Origin: Cyathus striatus
Lineage: Eukaryota; Basidiomycota; Agaricomycetes; Agaricales; Nidulariaceae
Reading direction: 5' to 3'
Assembly (NCBI GenBank): GCA_025738555.1
Contig: JAOVFP010000003.1
Location: 4,898,001 to 4,962,000 of the forward strand
DNA: 64,000 bases
Shown piece by piece: positions 12,610-25,154 of the stretch (the stretch's first letter is position 1; each line of letters starts with the position of its first letter). A model generated the notes under the pieces. That model worked only from the letters and a program-made list of their open reading frames with translations, made no database searches and had not been told where the DNA came from. The position numbers and the translations under genes were made by a program.

Positions 12610-14743
12610 TCGTTTAGAGGTTGTGAGTTGAAGTGGGATGTTGAAGCAACCGATGCAAGCGAAGAACAAGCTAGAGACTAGTACGCAGTCGCAGACAGGT
12701 GAAAGCCAAGGACATAAAGAAACGTGTGCAAATCTTCACAGCAGTTTCGGCGCTAGTACTAGTCACAAGCTATTAGTATTAGGATGTCGGAATGTTGAGT
12801 CCCGCTGCAGACCGTTGTAGCCCTGGCGAGATCGATATCAGGGCGGTGGTCCTCACAACTGCGCACAACGCTGCCAATGACAACAAGCGCTGCCTGCATC
12901 TTTGAGCGCTTCGAAAAACGCTTCGATTTGAAAAATGTTGAAGTCGGCATCGGGGAGACTGTAAGGCACGCCGGGAGCTGCAGGCAGCCGAAGCTGATGA
13001 AGGCCAAAGTTGGCCAAAATTAGTGCTGCCGCAGAGTGGCAGTGAAGCGAAATTTTACGTCACAGTGACATGCTTCACAGTTGGCACAGTGTGCTGTGAA
13101 GTACTGTGAAGTGACGGCGCCCAGGAGGCGCTCTCTCTAAATTACTGCTTTAGGAAATAGTAGGCCCCATTACTTATCTAATTATTAAGGGACAGATTGA
13201 AGCGCTCTGAAGCGCTGGTGAGCGGAAACGAACAAGTGCTTTACATTTCAACGCGGGGGACTTCCATTGCTTCACAGGGACCGCGACACACTGTGCAGTG
13301 TGACTGAGTTTGAAATCTTGCAGTGCAGTCACAGTCACTACACAGTCAAGCCAAAATCGAAAAGACTCCGAGAGTCCAACTTCCCCTCTCAAACATGTTG
13401 CAGCAAATGAATAATTTCTCACGCGCACGCGTACGCTTTGTCTTCCACCGTGATGTCTTGAATTGTCTTCAGCTCATCTTTTAGAAGGACTGTCAATAAT
13501 GACAACCGTGCGCTGGACTCTTCTATTTTTCAGCTAACCATTGTGGTCATCTGCACGCCTATCATTATCATAGCTATCTAAAGGTACGTCGAAGGTATTA
13601 TTTTAACTAACTTTGCCCGACATCAGGCCCTTCAAATCAACTTCAACTTTCAAAACCCTCGGAATCAAGCATGTCTTGCCTGTCTTCGCTCTGATGAATG
13701 CAACTTCAACGTACCTGGTCTTCATATTTGGTGTTTTCATTAAGGTCTCCTGGAATAGAAACAAAAACATTCACCGACGATCGGGCCGTACTACCTCCAT
13801 CCAACTTCCATCTCAAACAATCACCACTACTTATTTTGATTCGCAGTGGTGACTAGGAACTATCTGGCGGCATACAATTTTATACGCAAGCGTCCATCGA
13901 ATTTTTAGGCGTTTAATGCAATATCTGACGCCTTGTAGATCTTCCTAAAACTTGACAAATGATATTTTATGTAAACTGGGACTTCGTCTTCGAACAATCT
14001 TCATCGGCGCGTGGCTTCTGGAGATTGTTATTAAGCTTCAAACTGTTTGTCATTCGAAGAGTCTCTTGTCCTGATCATCATGAGCTTTGGAAGCAGTCTC
14101 CAAGTGCTAACTATGATGATCAAGATTGTTATCTATAACTCTTACTCCTCTCATCTTCTCGATCAGCCGAACAACCCCAAACAACGTGATGTTTTATTAC
14201 TGTTATTCTCGCCGACCTCCGCTAACCCGATCTATCACAGTTAATGTCTTAGGGCTGGTGTATGTACCTTCACCTAGTCTACTCGGCCGTCCTTCCCGCA
14301 GTCCTCGACAGATGATGAAAGATTCATGTCATCAATCTAACAACCGACTTCAATACGACAAAAGCATCGACATGTTCTCATCGTCTCTAGGTACAAGGGA
14401 CTCGCAATAATAGTATTCCCATCTACTTCGAAAACTTCTCTTTTCCCACTGCAAACTTTCACTGTCAATCCTTGATCTCATGATAGTGCCATTGAGAGTA
14501 GTAGTATTACACACCTACGATAAGATCGCAGTTAGTCGTCATCAACGATGTCTGTGAGAGCACAGATGGGAAACTCGGTTCAGCGGTGATGGTGAGGTGC
14601 CATGCTATACTTAATCACTAACAGCTGAACGACGTGGTAGCTCTATCTATAGGAATGACCAAATCCAGTAAGCTCTGTCTAACTCGTGCAGTTATTTAAA
14701 CACCCTTACTCACGAAAGGTGATTCTTGGACGCCCGTTTTGCA
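12610..14743. other. Long intergenic region with short inverted and direct repeats
   Basis: No recognisable gene. Between 12890 and 13340 there are clustered short repeats: a 10-bp inverted pair GCTGCCTGCA / TGCAGGCAGC about 90 bp apart, several copies of CTGTGAAG and its complement CTTCACAG, and repeated GAAGCGCT. From 13600 to 14420 there are open frames of 60-95 codons on the plus strand with no similarity I recognise. The last ~250 bp act as leader of the DUF6534 gene. Confidence 0.4.
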
Positions 14744-16252
14744 ATGCCCACTCTGACCCAGAAGGAAGCTACGGCAATGTAAGGTCCATTTTTTCTTACA
14801 TTTTTCGTGCGACTCACTACCAGCCTATTTAACAGAGCAATACCACTGGTGATTGTCACTTTTTTTCGTTCAATTAAATATTAATGAAGGACATCCATTA
14901 CAGCTGTTAGGATACTTGATCAACTGGGCTTTATTTGGAGCATTGGCCGTCCAAGTGTGTGAGTAACTTTCCGGAAATTCTAACGTGCCAGTGGACTCTC
15001 CTAACATACTACGTTTAGACATCTATCATATTTCATATCCTAAGGACAGCCTTCTCGTGAAGTCTCTGGTTCATGGTCTATTTGTTCTTGAAACAATACA
15101 GACAGCAGTAGTTGCCGCCGACTTGTTCAAGATATTCGGCAGTCATTATGGGGATGCGGAAGCGCTCATGCGCGTCCAGTTGTTATGGCTTTCTGCACCC
15201 GTTCTCAGCGGCATAAGCAAGTATATTTTTAATCTGAGTGCTGTCAAGACTGATTCAACTACGATCAGCATCTGCAATCGTGCAATTGTTCTTCGCACAC
15301 AGAATTACAGTCATTTCCCGCAAAATATGGATCGGCGTGATCATAGCAGCGGTTCGCTGATTGAATAATTTTTCCGGATTGATATATATTAACTGTTTTA
15401 TATTTAGCTTGCGTTGGCCCAGGGAGCCGCAGGAGTAGCCCAAGGAATACAGGCTGCGCGAATTGGTGTGCTTGAAGGCCTTATTAAAGCATTTGCAAGT
15501 TGCATTGTACGTACGCTGTGTCACTCTTGATATTAGCTTATTTACGTTATTTAGGTCTGGCACGCAGGAAGTGCTGTGTGCGATGTGGTAATAGCGATAG
15601 CTATGACTTACTATGTAGGTGAACTCGAAGCCTTTCTAGAAATAAAAATTTAAACAAGGTTGAATAGTTGTCTTCGACCGATAAATCATTCAGAGCATCG
15701 CATGACCGCCTGAAAAGACTTACAAGACTTATTATCGAAACGGGAACATTGACTGGTAAGATTCGTCTTTAGTACGATTTTGATATATAAAAAATTAAAA
15801 AGAAGTCCATAGCTGCTGTAGCAATTGTCGACCTTGTTCTTTTCCTAGTCATCCCTAACAGCACCTACCATGTAACACCTGCTTTGACCCTGGCAAAATT
15901 ATCATCAAATTCGCTTGTCATGATATTCAACTCACGTACACGAACGTCAAATGGAACAGACCAGCGAGGAGGCTCAGCTTTCAGCTCATCACAAGATGAT
16001 AATGCGGAACTCAAATTCTCTCGACGCAGTCGACTTCAACTTAGATCTGCTCAGGGGAGGGAGGAAATTCCCGTGGATGGAATAAAAGTTCGCAAAGAGA
16101 TGTGGATCGATGCTGGCGACTCGGACATTCCAATGGAAAATATCAATGTGAGCACTTTTGTGTTCAGCCACTTTTTGATATTCTTGAACTGTATATTTAT
16201 ATAGGAAGGTTCTGGAACAACGCATAAATCTCCCGGACTGACAGAGGTTTAG
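14744..16252 (+). CDS. DUF6534 multi-pass membrane protein
   Basis: Ten exons (14744-14778, 14836-14848, 14904-14958, 15019-15216, 15269-15351, 15408-15506, 15555-15618, 15696-15755, 15813-16147, 16205-16252) sum to 990 nt, 329 residues. The wording follows the agaricomycete-specific DUF6534 family: LLGYLINWALFGALAVQVY, YPKDSLLVKSLVHGLFVLE, VQLFFAHRITVIS, then the family's end block LTRLIIETGTLT, IVDLVLFLVIP and LTLAKLSSNSLVMIFNSR before a polar cytosolic tail. About seven membrane helices are expected. Exon 2 has 13 nt, and the intron after 15216 begins GCAAGT, a GC-AG intron. Function of the family is unknown; its seven-helix shape is often compared with receptors, which is unproven. Confidence 0.85.
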
Positions 16253-16539
16253 GAAACTTGTGACTCTTATTTTTATTTCATAAGTTGGCGGTACGGGATT
16301 ACGATAGTACTACGTAGAACACCATAAAGTCTCAGATATGAGCGATCTATTGAAGATATGTATAATACTTATGTGTGAATGAGCAACTTAATTTTGTCAA
16401 ATAAGTAGCTTTGAAATTGCTATAAGCCAGAGGTACAAGCTTGAGAGTTCCAGGAGTCAAGTTTGAACAAACTTCGAGTCATCATTTTCGATCATTTTCG
16501 ATCACAAAAAATAAATGGCCCGTGCGCATCAAATTTGCT
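16253..16539. promoter_or_regulatory. Upstream region of the U2 snRNA gene with a duplicated 10-bp element
   Basis: No protein gene. The 10-mer ATCATTTTCG occurs twice in direct succession at 16481-16500, about 67-86 bp before the predicted U2 start. That is where a proximal sequence element of an RNA polymerase II snRNA promoter would lie, but fungal elements are poorly defined, so the role is inference. Confidence 0.35.
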
Positions 16540-16546
16540 TATAAAA
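16540..16546 (+). promoter_or_regulatory. TATA box of the U2 snRNA gene
   Basis: TATAAAA ends 20 bases before the predicted RNA start at 16567, so it begins 27 bases upstream. This matches the spacing of a core promoter for a polymerase II transcript. Confidence 0.7.
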
Positions 16547-16566
16547 ACCCCTCGCCAGCCACCTTG

Positions 16567-16758
16567 ATTCTTTACCACTCTGGCCTTTTGGCTTAGATCA
16601 AGTGTAGTATCTGTTCTTAATAGTTTAACCACTATTATGAGGGCACCGCCCTCATTATTGGTTATCTAATTTTTGCCGCCCCAGCTTCTAGAGCTCTGCT
16701 TGCACCTCTGGGACGCGATGACCTTGCCGCTGCACTAATGGCTTGTGTTGTCGGGGGA
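16567..16758 (+). ncRNA. U2 spliceosomal snRNA
   Basis: The 5' part carries the near-invariant U2 sequence TGGCCTTTTGGCTTAGATC followed by AAGTGTAGTATCTGTTCTT, with the branch-point recognition sequence GTAGTA at 16604-16609. Stem IIa (AATAGT/ACTATT), stem IIb (GAGGGC/GCCCTC) and an Sm site AATTTTTG (16668-16675) follow, then a 3' stem-loop with GCTGCACTAAT in the loop, like the U2B''-binding loop IV. U2 pairs with the intron branch point during splicing. The 5' end is set from the TATA spacing and likeness to the fission-yeast start ATTCTCTTT; the 3' end is approximate. A T-rich tract follows. Confidence 0.93.
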
Positions 16759-18096
16759 TTCTTCTTTTTTTGAGGCCTTTTCTTTTTGCTATTTGTCTGG
16801 AGCTGGCTGGTTGGCTAAGCACTGGAAAGCAGCAAATGGAATTTGGCTTTTCACAGTTTTAATTTTTACTAATTCATTACATACAGGATTGCTATGGTAT
16901 GTACACAGTGAAAATTCTTTACTAATATGTAAAGAATTTATGTTATTTTCTTCAAGTGAAGTTTTATGATTTTCATTTTAAAGGATTCTCCTAGAATGGT
17001 GTTGGTGTTAGCTGAGCTTGTATGTGTGAAAATGACTGGTTTGAAGATGTAAGTAGTGGCACTTGGTTGCTCTTGTTCTTCCCCTTATCTTTTAAACCTT
17101 ACTAGTACTCTTTTCCTCCCTTCCTTCTTCTACAGCACCCTCAATTGATGTGACAAGCTAGAATCATATTGTTCAACCATGAATGTGTGAATGACTGCAC
17201 CCTGCATTCAATCGATCCAGAACATTTTCGACCACTACAAGTCCAACACTGGTTACAGGCGTCTAAGGTGGTTAGGCTGTGTTAGAAAATGTTCGGGAGG
17301 TACGAGAACACATGGAGGCATATGTGAATGAGAAGCTACTAGGATGTGCTGTGAGTCTGTTGGCACTGAGAGCGATAATGTTTGTAGCCATCTTATTTGA
17401 GCATTCTAATAGTACACACACAATTCGGGCCGGAATTCAGCCAGGCGTCGAACACGACAGGACATCGCGATACTTATGTTCGTAACTTGTAAAGGTAACT
17501 GTAGTCGGTATAATTGGATGCACTCGAATGGAGTTTGGAAGTGGATACTTCTGTGAATCATCATCAAACCCTACCAAACTGAAAAGTAATTACGATGGGT
17601 TGACGGCAAGCTGACGGTAGTACTTACTAACAATTGTTTTTTGTGTTGAAGTCAATTCGTACTCCGGTCACATGCCCCGAAGTCGGATGGGTGGGTCATC
17701 ATTTCATTATTGAGCATCCTTCTTTGCCTTTCTACTTGCTAACTCATGTCGATGGCTCCATTGTAAGCGGGGAGGCATGTCTTCAAACGCCTTCCAAGGA
17801 CCGAAGTAAAGTGCGCCGCTCTCGCTAAGGTGTGTACTACGGAACAATAGTGGAGTTCTCATCTGCATTTCAAACCTTCTCGGTGCTTAGAGAGGCTCGG
17901 GCGTATTCTTATCATCTGCTCCCTATCTTTGTCATCACCTTAACAGTCAGCTAAGCACGCAACATACGGATAAGATGTGATCAACACTTCCCGACTATAA
18001 AGAGCACCATGATCTCACGGAAACGACCAACAGCACATCTCTCAACTTCTAGAATTCATTCTTCTCATCGTTATCACCAGCAACCACTAAAGCATC
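16759..18096. other. Intergenic stretch, no gene recognised
   Basis: Downstream flank of U2 and upstream flank of the CMCJ-like gene. Open frames do not exceed about 75 codons and have no recognisable content. The last 100 bp before 18097 are CA- and pyrimidine-rich, as in leaders of well-expressed fungal genes. Confidence 0.4.
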
Positions 18097-19050
18097 ATGG
18101 TCGTTTCTGAACCCACTTTCGCCACCACTTCTTTGAGCTACCTAATCCGTCCGGAGGAAGGTGTCAGGCTCTACCAGAACATCAATGCGGATCCCACTAC
18201 TGGAAAACGCGAGACCAACATGGTCCGCGAGGATAAAGATGTCCAAATCGAAAACCTTCGAGGACGCGAAGACACAGTATCTCTGGATACAGCCGGCTTT
18301 CAATTCTACCGCCGTGCGGCGAAGCACACCGCATTCACAGACGACGCTGGAATCGAGAAGGAATACTACCCCGAAAGCATTGAATTGATTAAGGAAGTCA
18401 CAGGAGCAAGCAGGGTTGTTCTCTTCGATCACAGTAAGTTTCGGTTGTAGTCGATCCCGTCAGTATTAGCGGCTAACTTCAGATTAAGCAATCCGCCGTC
18501 ACAAGCCTGGAGACCTCGACGACAGCCCTCAGAACAGGAAGCCGGTATCTCAGGTTCACGTCGACCAAACCACTGCATCGTCGATTGCTCGTGTCCATCG
18601 CCATCTTCCTCCTGGAGATGCCGAGTCCTTATTGAAGCGCCGCTTCCAAATCATCAACCTTTGGCGTCCTATTAAACACGCTGCATATGACTATCCCTTA
18701 GCCTTTTGTGATTACAGGAGTGTCGATCCAAAGAACGACACGTCCCCTGTTGCTCTCGTGTATCCTGAGCGTGAGGGCGAGACAATGGGCGTTAGCTACA
18801 ACCCTGACCACAAGTGGAAGTACCTGCGCGGCATGACTCCAGACGAATTTGCTCTAATCAAGTGGTAAGTTGCACTTACTCTACAATATGGATGAACATC
18901 TGCTCATTGTGCCACTCCAGCTTCGATTCCGTACAGGACGGAAGCGTTGCAGTATTCACTCCTCATACTGGCTTCATTGACAATACTACTCCTGAGGGAT
19001 CTCCTTTGCGCGAGTCTATCGAGATTCGGGCTCTGGTCTTTTACGACTAG
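18097..19050 (+). CDS. CMCJ/AsaB-like protein (putative non-heme iron oxygenase family)
   Basis: Three exons (18097-18433, 18489-18864, 18921-19050) sum to 843 nt, 280 residues. The protein matches the fungal family annotated as GA4 desaturase, CmcJ-like or AsaB: a start with SLSYLIRPEEGVRLYQN, the central VVLFDHTIRRHKPGD, HVDQTT with an HxD that may bind iron, the block INLWRPI, and the end PHTGF followed by SIEIRALVF. Members occur in secondary metabolism and as solitary genes, and the exact reaction is mostly unknown. No neighbouring biosynthetic gene supports a cluster here. It ends 417 bp from the end of the OPT gene on the other strand. Confidence 0.85.
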
Positions 19051-19467
19051 ATTATGAGTGCCGCTATATTACATTAGATCGCTTTCCTCCTAAATTGTAA
19101 TTGCTATCCAACCTTTGCTGTACTAGCTATATGGATTGTATTATGTACCCTGCGCAAAACAGGGACTTTCTTGTATATACTGTACCCCGAGTGAATACAT
19201 TATGACGCTCTACTGCTACATTGTCTTCACACATATCGGGTAGATACACAGGTAAGCCACATAAGTACCTAGCGTATACATCGGTTGGTCAGACACCAGT
19301 GGAACCGCAAACGCGCCTACGTCGCGTCCAACAAGCTTTGCCGTACGTTTTTGTATAGTAGGCCCATCCACCTCTATAAGCCTTCGAGGCAATCTCAATA
19401 CCTATAAAACTACAACCAATAATTCACTCTACAACCCTAATAATACAACAATATTTAAGTAGTCCAT
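19051..19467. other. Convergent intergenic region
   Basis: Contains only the 3' flanks of the CMCJ-like gene and of the OPT transporter. A 60-codon minus-strand frame (19216-19398) could be an alternative last exon of the OPT gene but is less convincing than the short exon ending at 19468. Confidence 0.4.
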
Positions 19468-22400
19468 CTACCACTTTTGTATCCTAAACAAACACACGAT
19501 TATCATCTCCTAACCCAACCCAAGTCAAAAAGGACTCACCCAAACGTTGATCCATTAGCTACTTGTCGCAATGTAGCACCTTCCCAATCGAGCGTAGTTT
19601 TATAAACTGTGTTTCCCCACCATGCTTGTATGGTGCGTTTTCCAAGATTCCCATCAAGAGGATACTGTAAGCTGTCCACGGGTTAACATACATGTCCATA
19701 AAACTGAGTGAGAACGTATACCAAAAAAATACCAATATTAAACCGACGGCGGTGCCAGCATCCAGCGCGGCCGATAAGACATCTACGCGACGACGTCAGC
19801 AATGAAGCAATGCAAACACAAGATAAAAACATACAATTATATTTAGCCCAATAAGAAAAATGTTTTCGTCTGATGACGAATTGGAATAGGAAACCAATGA
19901 TAGCCCAAGGTACATAGTTAATCGCGGTGGCAGGGGGTATTTGACCAACTCCAGAAAATATAAGCCTGTGCGCAGTCAGAGACCGGCTTCACAACTTAGC
20001 CAACAACACTCACGGGAAACTAGTAAAACCGCAGTGAGAACACCTCCACGACAAAGATCAAAAATTCACATACTTTAGATAATTTAAAATCGTATTGGGG
20101 TATCGTTTTGTAATTAACCATAAGATAATTGGGCACGCAGCTCCGACGAGGAACAAGAACGAGAGGGCTAAAATAGGAACTTAGAAAGGCGATGCAGAAG
20201 GAGATTCTATTTAACCCACAACTATTAAAGAACCGTTAGTCATCTACGCGGCAGGATGAGTATATCCAGAGGCTTACTAGTATATTTGGCCTTTCGTGAA
20301 CTGGAGCGCAGGACCGATAACGCCCCACTAATAAAGACAATCCGGTCAAAACTACCTCCAATGAGCGAGAGATAGGGCACATACTATTATAGAAGCCGTC
20401 CCAAAGACGTGTGTAGATGCGCACGTAAAGCTAGGCAAGACATAATCAGCAACCCAAATCCATCGCTAGAAACAGCCCTCTCTACCTATCCTTTTGGTCC
20501 TTGTCGCACAGATCCCTAAAAGAAGTCCAGGTGAAATCAAGAGACAGGGTAACCATAGAACATATCGTACGGTATATGCGTAAACATCCTAGTAAAAAAA
20601 GAATGAACACGGACATTCCCTGACGACTGTGGGAGAGAAACATACCAACTCTGGACGCCAAGCTGCACTGTACCAGCAACGACAGTGGCAATAACCTGCC
20701 ACAACAAATCAGCACACGACACCAACTTCAAACATACGCCGCCGCAACACATACCTGACACCAAAACATAGGCCGCGGAGGAACCTTATATGAAAGCCAC
20801 TCAACACCACGCCAAACGCACGTCAACTCACATGACACCTGCTTACCTTCATGTAACTGTTCACAGAAAATTCTCAGTCGGTTCATTACGGGAGACAGGA
20901 AGAACATGTGACTTACTGCCCGAGCTTGAAGTCCGCTGTGAACTGCATGGCTGGGGATAACAGTTCATCAGCACGGGTAAAACCGCCGAGGAGGAATGAA
21001 AAACCGTCATACCTTGTGCCATGGTGATATACCCATAGGTCTAGTACAACTTGAGTAGCGCATTCACATAGTATAGTTAAAATTACCTTGAAACTAAACG
21101 AACTCTCGTAAGCGAAAACTTCATGCAGGAAAAAGAAACAGCGTACATCATCATCGCATTAGGCTTTCCTATAACCCCAACAATCCATTAGCAAACCAGC
21201 AATAACACCGGCTTCCACCAACTTACCAGGAATCATGAAACCCACGATAAGTTCCGTAATAACACTGCCAAAAGCAATCAACACCGTCCCCACAATCCAA
21301 AAATAGCAACAAGTAGTACGCACTTAAGCCCGACTTGACGATTCGTAATGGCCTGAATCATGCCTGCAAAGGGACCATCATTAGCAAGAACCCAAAGGGA
21401 TGCTAAAATTAAAATCCCGAGCTCACCGATAGGAACCACATATATCACAGCTGATATAAATATTTTGATTGAGTTAAGTCGGAATAGAAGAGAAAGAACG
21501 AAAAGGATACATCCAGAACGTACAAATAATGAGGGCTATCACAAGTGCCCATATCGTCATGCCGGAAGGCCAGAGCTGAATGCATATGCACGCGAAGGTG
21601 AATGTAATCGCTATCAAGAGAGAAGTGGCATCAGCGTACACTGTGGCATAAAAAGTGCACAAAAAGGAAAACCGCTGGCGGGGCGTACCGAAAATACATC
21701 CATAGTACCATTCGGGAACTATAAGCCACAAAATCAGCATTATTCCAACCGCGGAATGTGAACTCGACCGACGACAGAGGCTGCCGTCGGCATGTAATGA
21801 AGGGGCAGAAATACACACCCTGCGGATACCTCGACATCAACTGCGCATGAATATCCGGTTGCTCTCGAACGGAACGACTGAAATGCAACTTCATGGGTTT
21901 CCAAAAATGGATGATAGCTTCAGGGCCGATTAGTCACAGGCGTTTACGGAATCTAAATCTGGTGCACATACCATGTGTCATTGTAGCTAAATCACCAAAA
22001 GAGGTAAGTTTTTCGCAAAAAATCCAAGATTGGAGTAAAACAAGAGGAAGGAGGATTTGCGCAGAAGGAGGTAGTCGAAAAATGGAACAAGGCTTACAGG
22101 TGATGGAAAGGAAAGAAAGTCCATAGGACATAACAAATGTCGCTCTAGTCAAAAAGATCACATTAGAACCACCCAGACCATAATGTATGAAACAAGACGC
22201 ACGATAGATAAAGCGGGCTGTACGCTTTATACGCCTCAAGATTGAGTGTCGCATTCTTATCAATAATCTTCGTAACATTGTACTGTGCACCGGTATTATC
22301 ATACGCATTCAGCGATGATATCCTACATGGGATCAGATCCCGCTGTAAGTTGACAGAAATGACAGAGGGAAGGAAGGAGTGACGCACGGCATGTACTGGC

Positions 22401-24854
22401 TGTGCCACACATTCTTGTACTAGCCGTAAATTCAGTACACGGTTTAGAGAACACAGCACTAGAAGCACCCACGTATAATATCGGCGTTAAAAACCCTACA
22501 CAATAATTAGCTCAAAACACCAACGTACGGGAAACCGCAGCTCACAGTAAAAGAACACAAATCCAATCATCACGTTCGCCTCTGCCCACCCTGGTATCAT
22601 TCGTATCAGCTTCACACACTCATATCAAAATACTGCAGGGAGGGAGGGGTAACTCACAAGGCGTAGACAGTCTACCAAACAAAAGCGCATCAACATCAAA
22701 ATCCACCATCAACCCGACCCGACGGCGGAAAATGAAAGAAAACACTCACGGACTTCCAGTAAACGCTATCTGATTCCAATCAAAAGTGAGCAAGGAGAAC
22801 CCAAGACCCGTATGGTATCTTCATTCCGAATCCAGTCGACGAGAAGAAAAGGAATCCCCCGAGAATGAAATTTAATTACAATCCACCATTGTTTCGTTTT
22901 CGTGTTTTGCGGAGATAAAGATGGGAGGGGAGCACCAAGGGGGCGGAGCGATCACCGGGTGGGAGAGAAGTAACGGGTCATCCACACAGATGCGCAGAGC
23001 AAGAAATGGCAAGATCATGGATAAAGCAGAGGGTGATAAGATCACGGATAAACCAGGGAGAGAAGTAACCAGACAAAAAAAGGGCAAAAAAAACAAAATC
23101 AGTAAGAAAAAATCAATATCAGCGATAAGGAATAAGGAAACACATACCCGAACATCTGGTTGATTTTCTGCCGGGAGGAACGAGGCGGTGAGTACGGAGA
23201 GTGATGTGGATGCAAGGAAAGAGCGACAGAATGGAAGGAAAGGAAAGGGTGGCGCTGGACGAGGCGCCAAAGCTAACAATGGAAGAAAAGACAACTTACG
23301 ACGTTCTGCGGCGCGATCCAACACACCTTCAAGCCTATCATCAGTCACTAGCACTTCCCTCCAACAATAAAAACCACTCACCCAACTGAACACACTCAGC
23401 GCCTGAAACAAGTACCCCGGTATAAAATCTGCCGCCGCCCTTAACACACTATAACTCAAAGCGAAAGAAAGACATACACCACATAACGGCCGCGCAGAAC
23501 GCATACGCAAAGTATCGTTCTCGAGTTATACCCTCGTGTTCCCCTATCCCTGCGTAGCTCTGTGAATGTAGAGTGTTGAAGAGCGCGCAGGAGACTAGTG
23601 TGTTGGGCCATACTACTCGCATAGTCAGTGTGATTACATGGAGAGAAGGGAGGGACGTACTCATCGAAGCGGGGTTGACTAAAAATCGCCTTGCGATACC
23701 ACCTATTGAGAATCCGATGAGTTGGGTGGACATTACTAACATCCATTGATCTACCCCAACATTAGCCTTCTTTACTTATGGAATACGAAGGGGGAGCGCA
23801 CATGAGAAATTCCAATGCTGATGATAATACACCTTCTGTACAACTACAATGTCAGTCGCGTACGCGCTCTGCGCGCCTACGCTCGCCATTATTGTTACAA
23901 GTACCTACATACTCATCAGAAACGTATATGGAGATGGGGGGAAGGGGGAACGTACATGTTCCTTGATCGTAAATGGGCCGGGATTCAGAGGAATGCCCCA
24001 GAACGATATGTTAGGACATATGCGGACCCATGCGCGTCCTAGTGGGAAGACGAGTAGTTGCGCTACGAGCTAGACACGCAATTAGTAACCGTTGAAACAT
24101 GGGAGAAAGGGGGCGCGAAACGCGAGCCAATATTAGAGGTAAATGCGAACATGAAACAGAAGGGACAGAGACCACGGTGAAGATAGGAAAAGCAATTGAG
24201 GTGACGTACCCCGCCGATGGCAACGCTGGGATATCGGAAGTAGAAGAATTGGTTCATGCCAGGGATGATCATTGCCCAGAGTATGCCAAGTATCCATGCG
24301 CGGAGGGTAGAAACAGGCATGGTGGGGTCGTCAAAGTTAGCGACAGCGGAGCGGACTTCGGGGTACGGTGAATCGTCTTCTTTTCAAACACAGGAAATAA
24401 TAAGCCAAGGCATAATATCAGAAATAAGCAAGGCACACGCACCAAATATCGCAGAGTCAGAATCATAATTAGGATCGTAAACACCATAAATCTCGCTCGC
24501 GCCCTCTCCGACGGTAAGTGTTGAGGAGTCTGCATGCGACCCTCCAGGAACCTGTGTCTCTAAACGCCAAAAAAGCGTAATGCATCAGACTTGACGAAAG
24601 GAAGAAGGAAATAATGAAGCCCCACCTAAGCTCTTCTCCGCATCCCTGATAGAATATGGTCCCACCGTGCCCAAGCCTCCTCCGCGGCCGGGCAAGCCCA
24701 TGCCCAAACCGCCTCCCCCGCCAACGTCGCCGCCTCCCACAGTTGACTCGGGGGTGTACCGCTGGAGCAGGACACCGTCGCCCAGGTAGACCTGATCCAT
24801 GGGCATGTGGGTGTGGGAGTACTCGCGCGGAGAGTCAAGGTTCAAGTTCGTCAT
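19468..24854 (-). CDS. OPT-family oligopeptide transporter, intron-rich
   Basis: Many short exons on the minus strand read as one OPT proton-coupled oligopeptide (or siderophore/glutathione) transporter, roughly 850-900 residues with about 16 membrane helices. In order: start MTNLNLDSPRE (24854), FDDPTMPVSTLRAWILGILW, LNPGPFTIKEH with the NPG signature, SVGAQSAYATDI, IARRFLVNPASMIWP-like block, ADFIPGYLFQALSVFSWV, YDNTGAQYNVTKI, LEAYKAYSPLYLS, EQPDIHAQLMSRYP, MIQAITNRQVGLN, VITELIVGFMIPG, TYGYITMAQ, FTADFKLGQ, MKVPPRPMFWCQ with the K[IV]PPR motif, FTCASTHVFGTAS, IGPALQFTKGQIY, VLSAALDAGTAVGLI and TIQAWWGNTVY. The stop at 19468 follows a short last exon giving STFGIQKW. Exon borders were not all resolved, but I saw no clear break. 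Confidence 0.88.
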
Positions 24855-25154
24855 CGCATATTCTTGCGGGGTGTTCTCTTGAGAGGGGGTGGGGGAGTGG
24901 AGGTAGGGGCGGCGGCGGGAGATGGAGCGGGAGGGGCGGCGGGGTATTATGTTGCGTATAGTTTGGAGGGTAATTGTGGTAGAGTGTGGTGAGATAGACT
25001 GGGTAGGAAAAGGGAACGGGCGAGGGGGAGAAGGGGAAGGGGAAGGGGAAAGGGAAGGGGGTGTGCAGGAGAAGGGAGAAGAGACTCGAGTTGGATGCGA
25101 CGGCGATGGTCGACAGAGAGATATCTCTTTCCCGCAATGGCAACAACCTCTCAA
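24855..25154 (-). promoter_or_regulatory. Pyrimidine-rich leader of the OPT gene with a G-quadruplex-type tract on the opposite strand
   Basis: The minus strand is extremely C/T-rich, so the open frame that extends the OPT start to 25154 reads as Pro/Ser repeats and is more likely untranslated leader. On the plus strand 25023-25061 has five runs of three or more G separated by AA or AAA. Confidence 0.5.

Noticed and set aside
16567..16758. U2 as a pseudogene
   Set aside because: The branch-recognition sequence, stems, Sm site and a TATA box at the right distance are all intact.
22872..23510. 212-codon minus-strand open frame as a separate gene
   Set aside because: It contains the OPT block FIPGYLFQALSVFSWV and reads through OPT introns, so it is part of that gene.
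24585..25154. Upstream extension of the OPT start to 25154
   Set aside because: The added residues are a translation of a C/T-rich leader; the ATG at 24854 gives a more family-like start.
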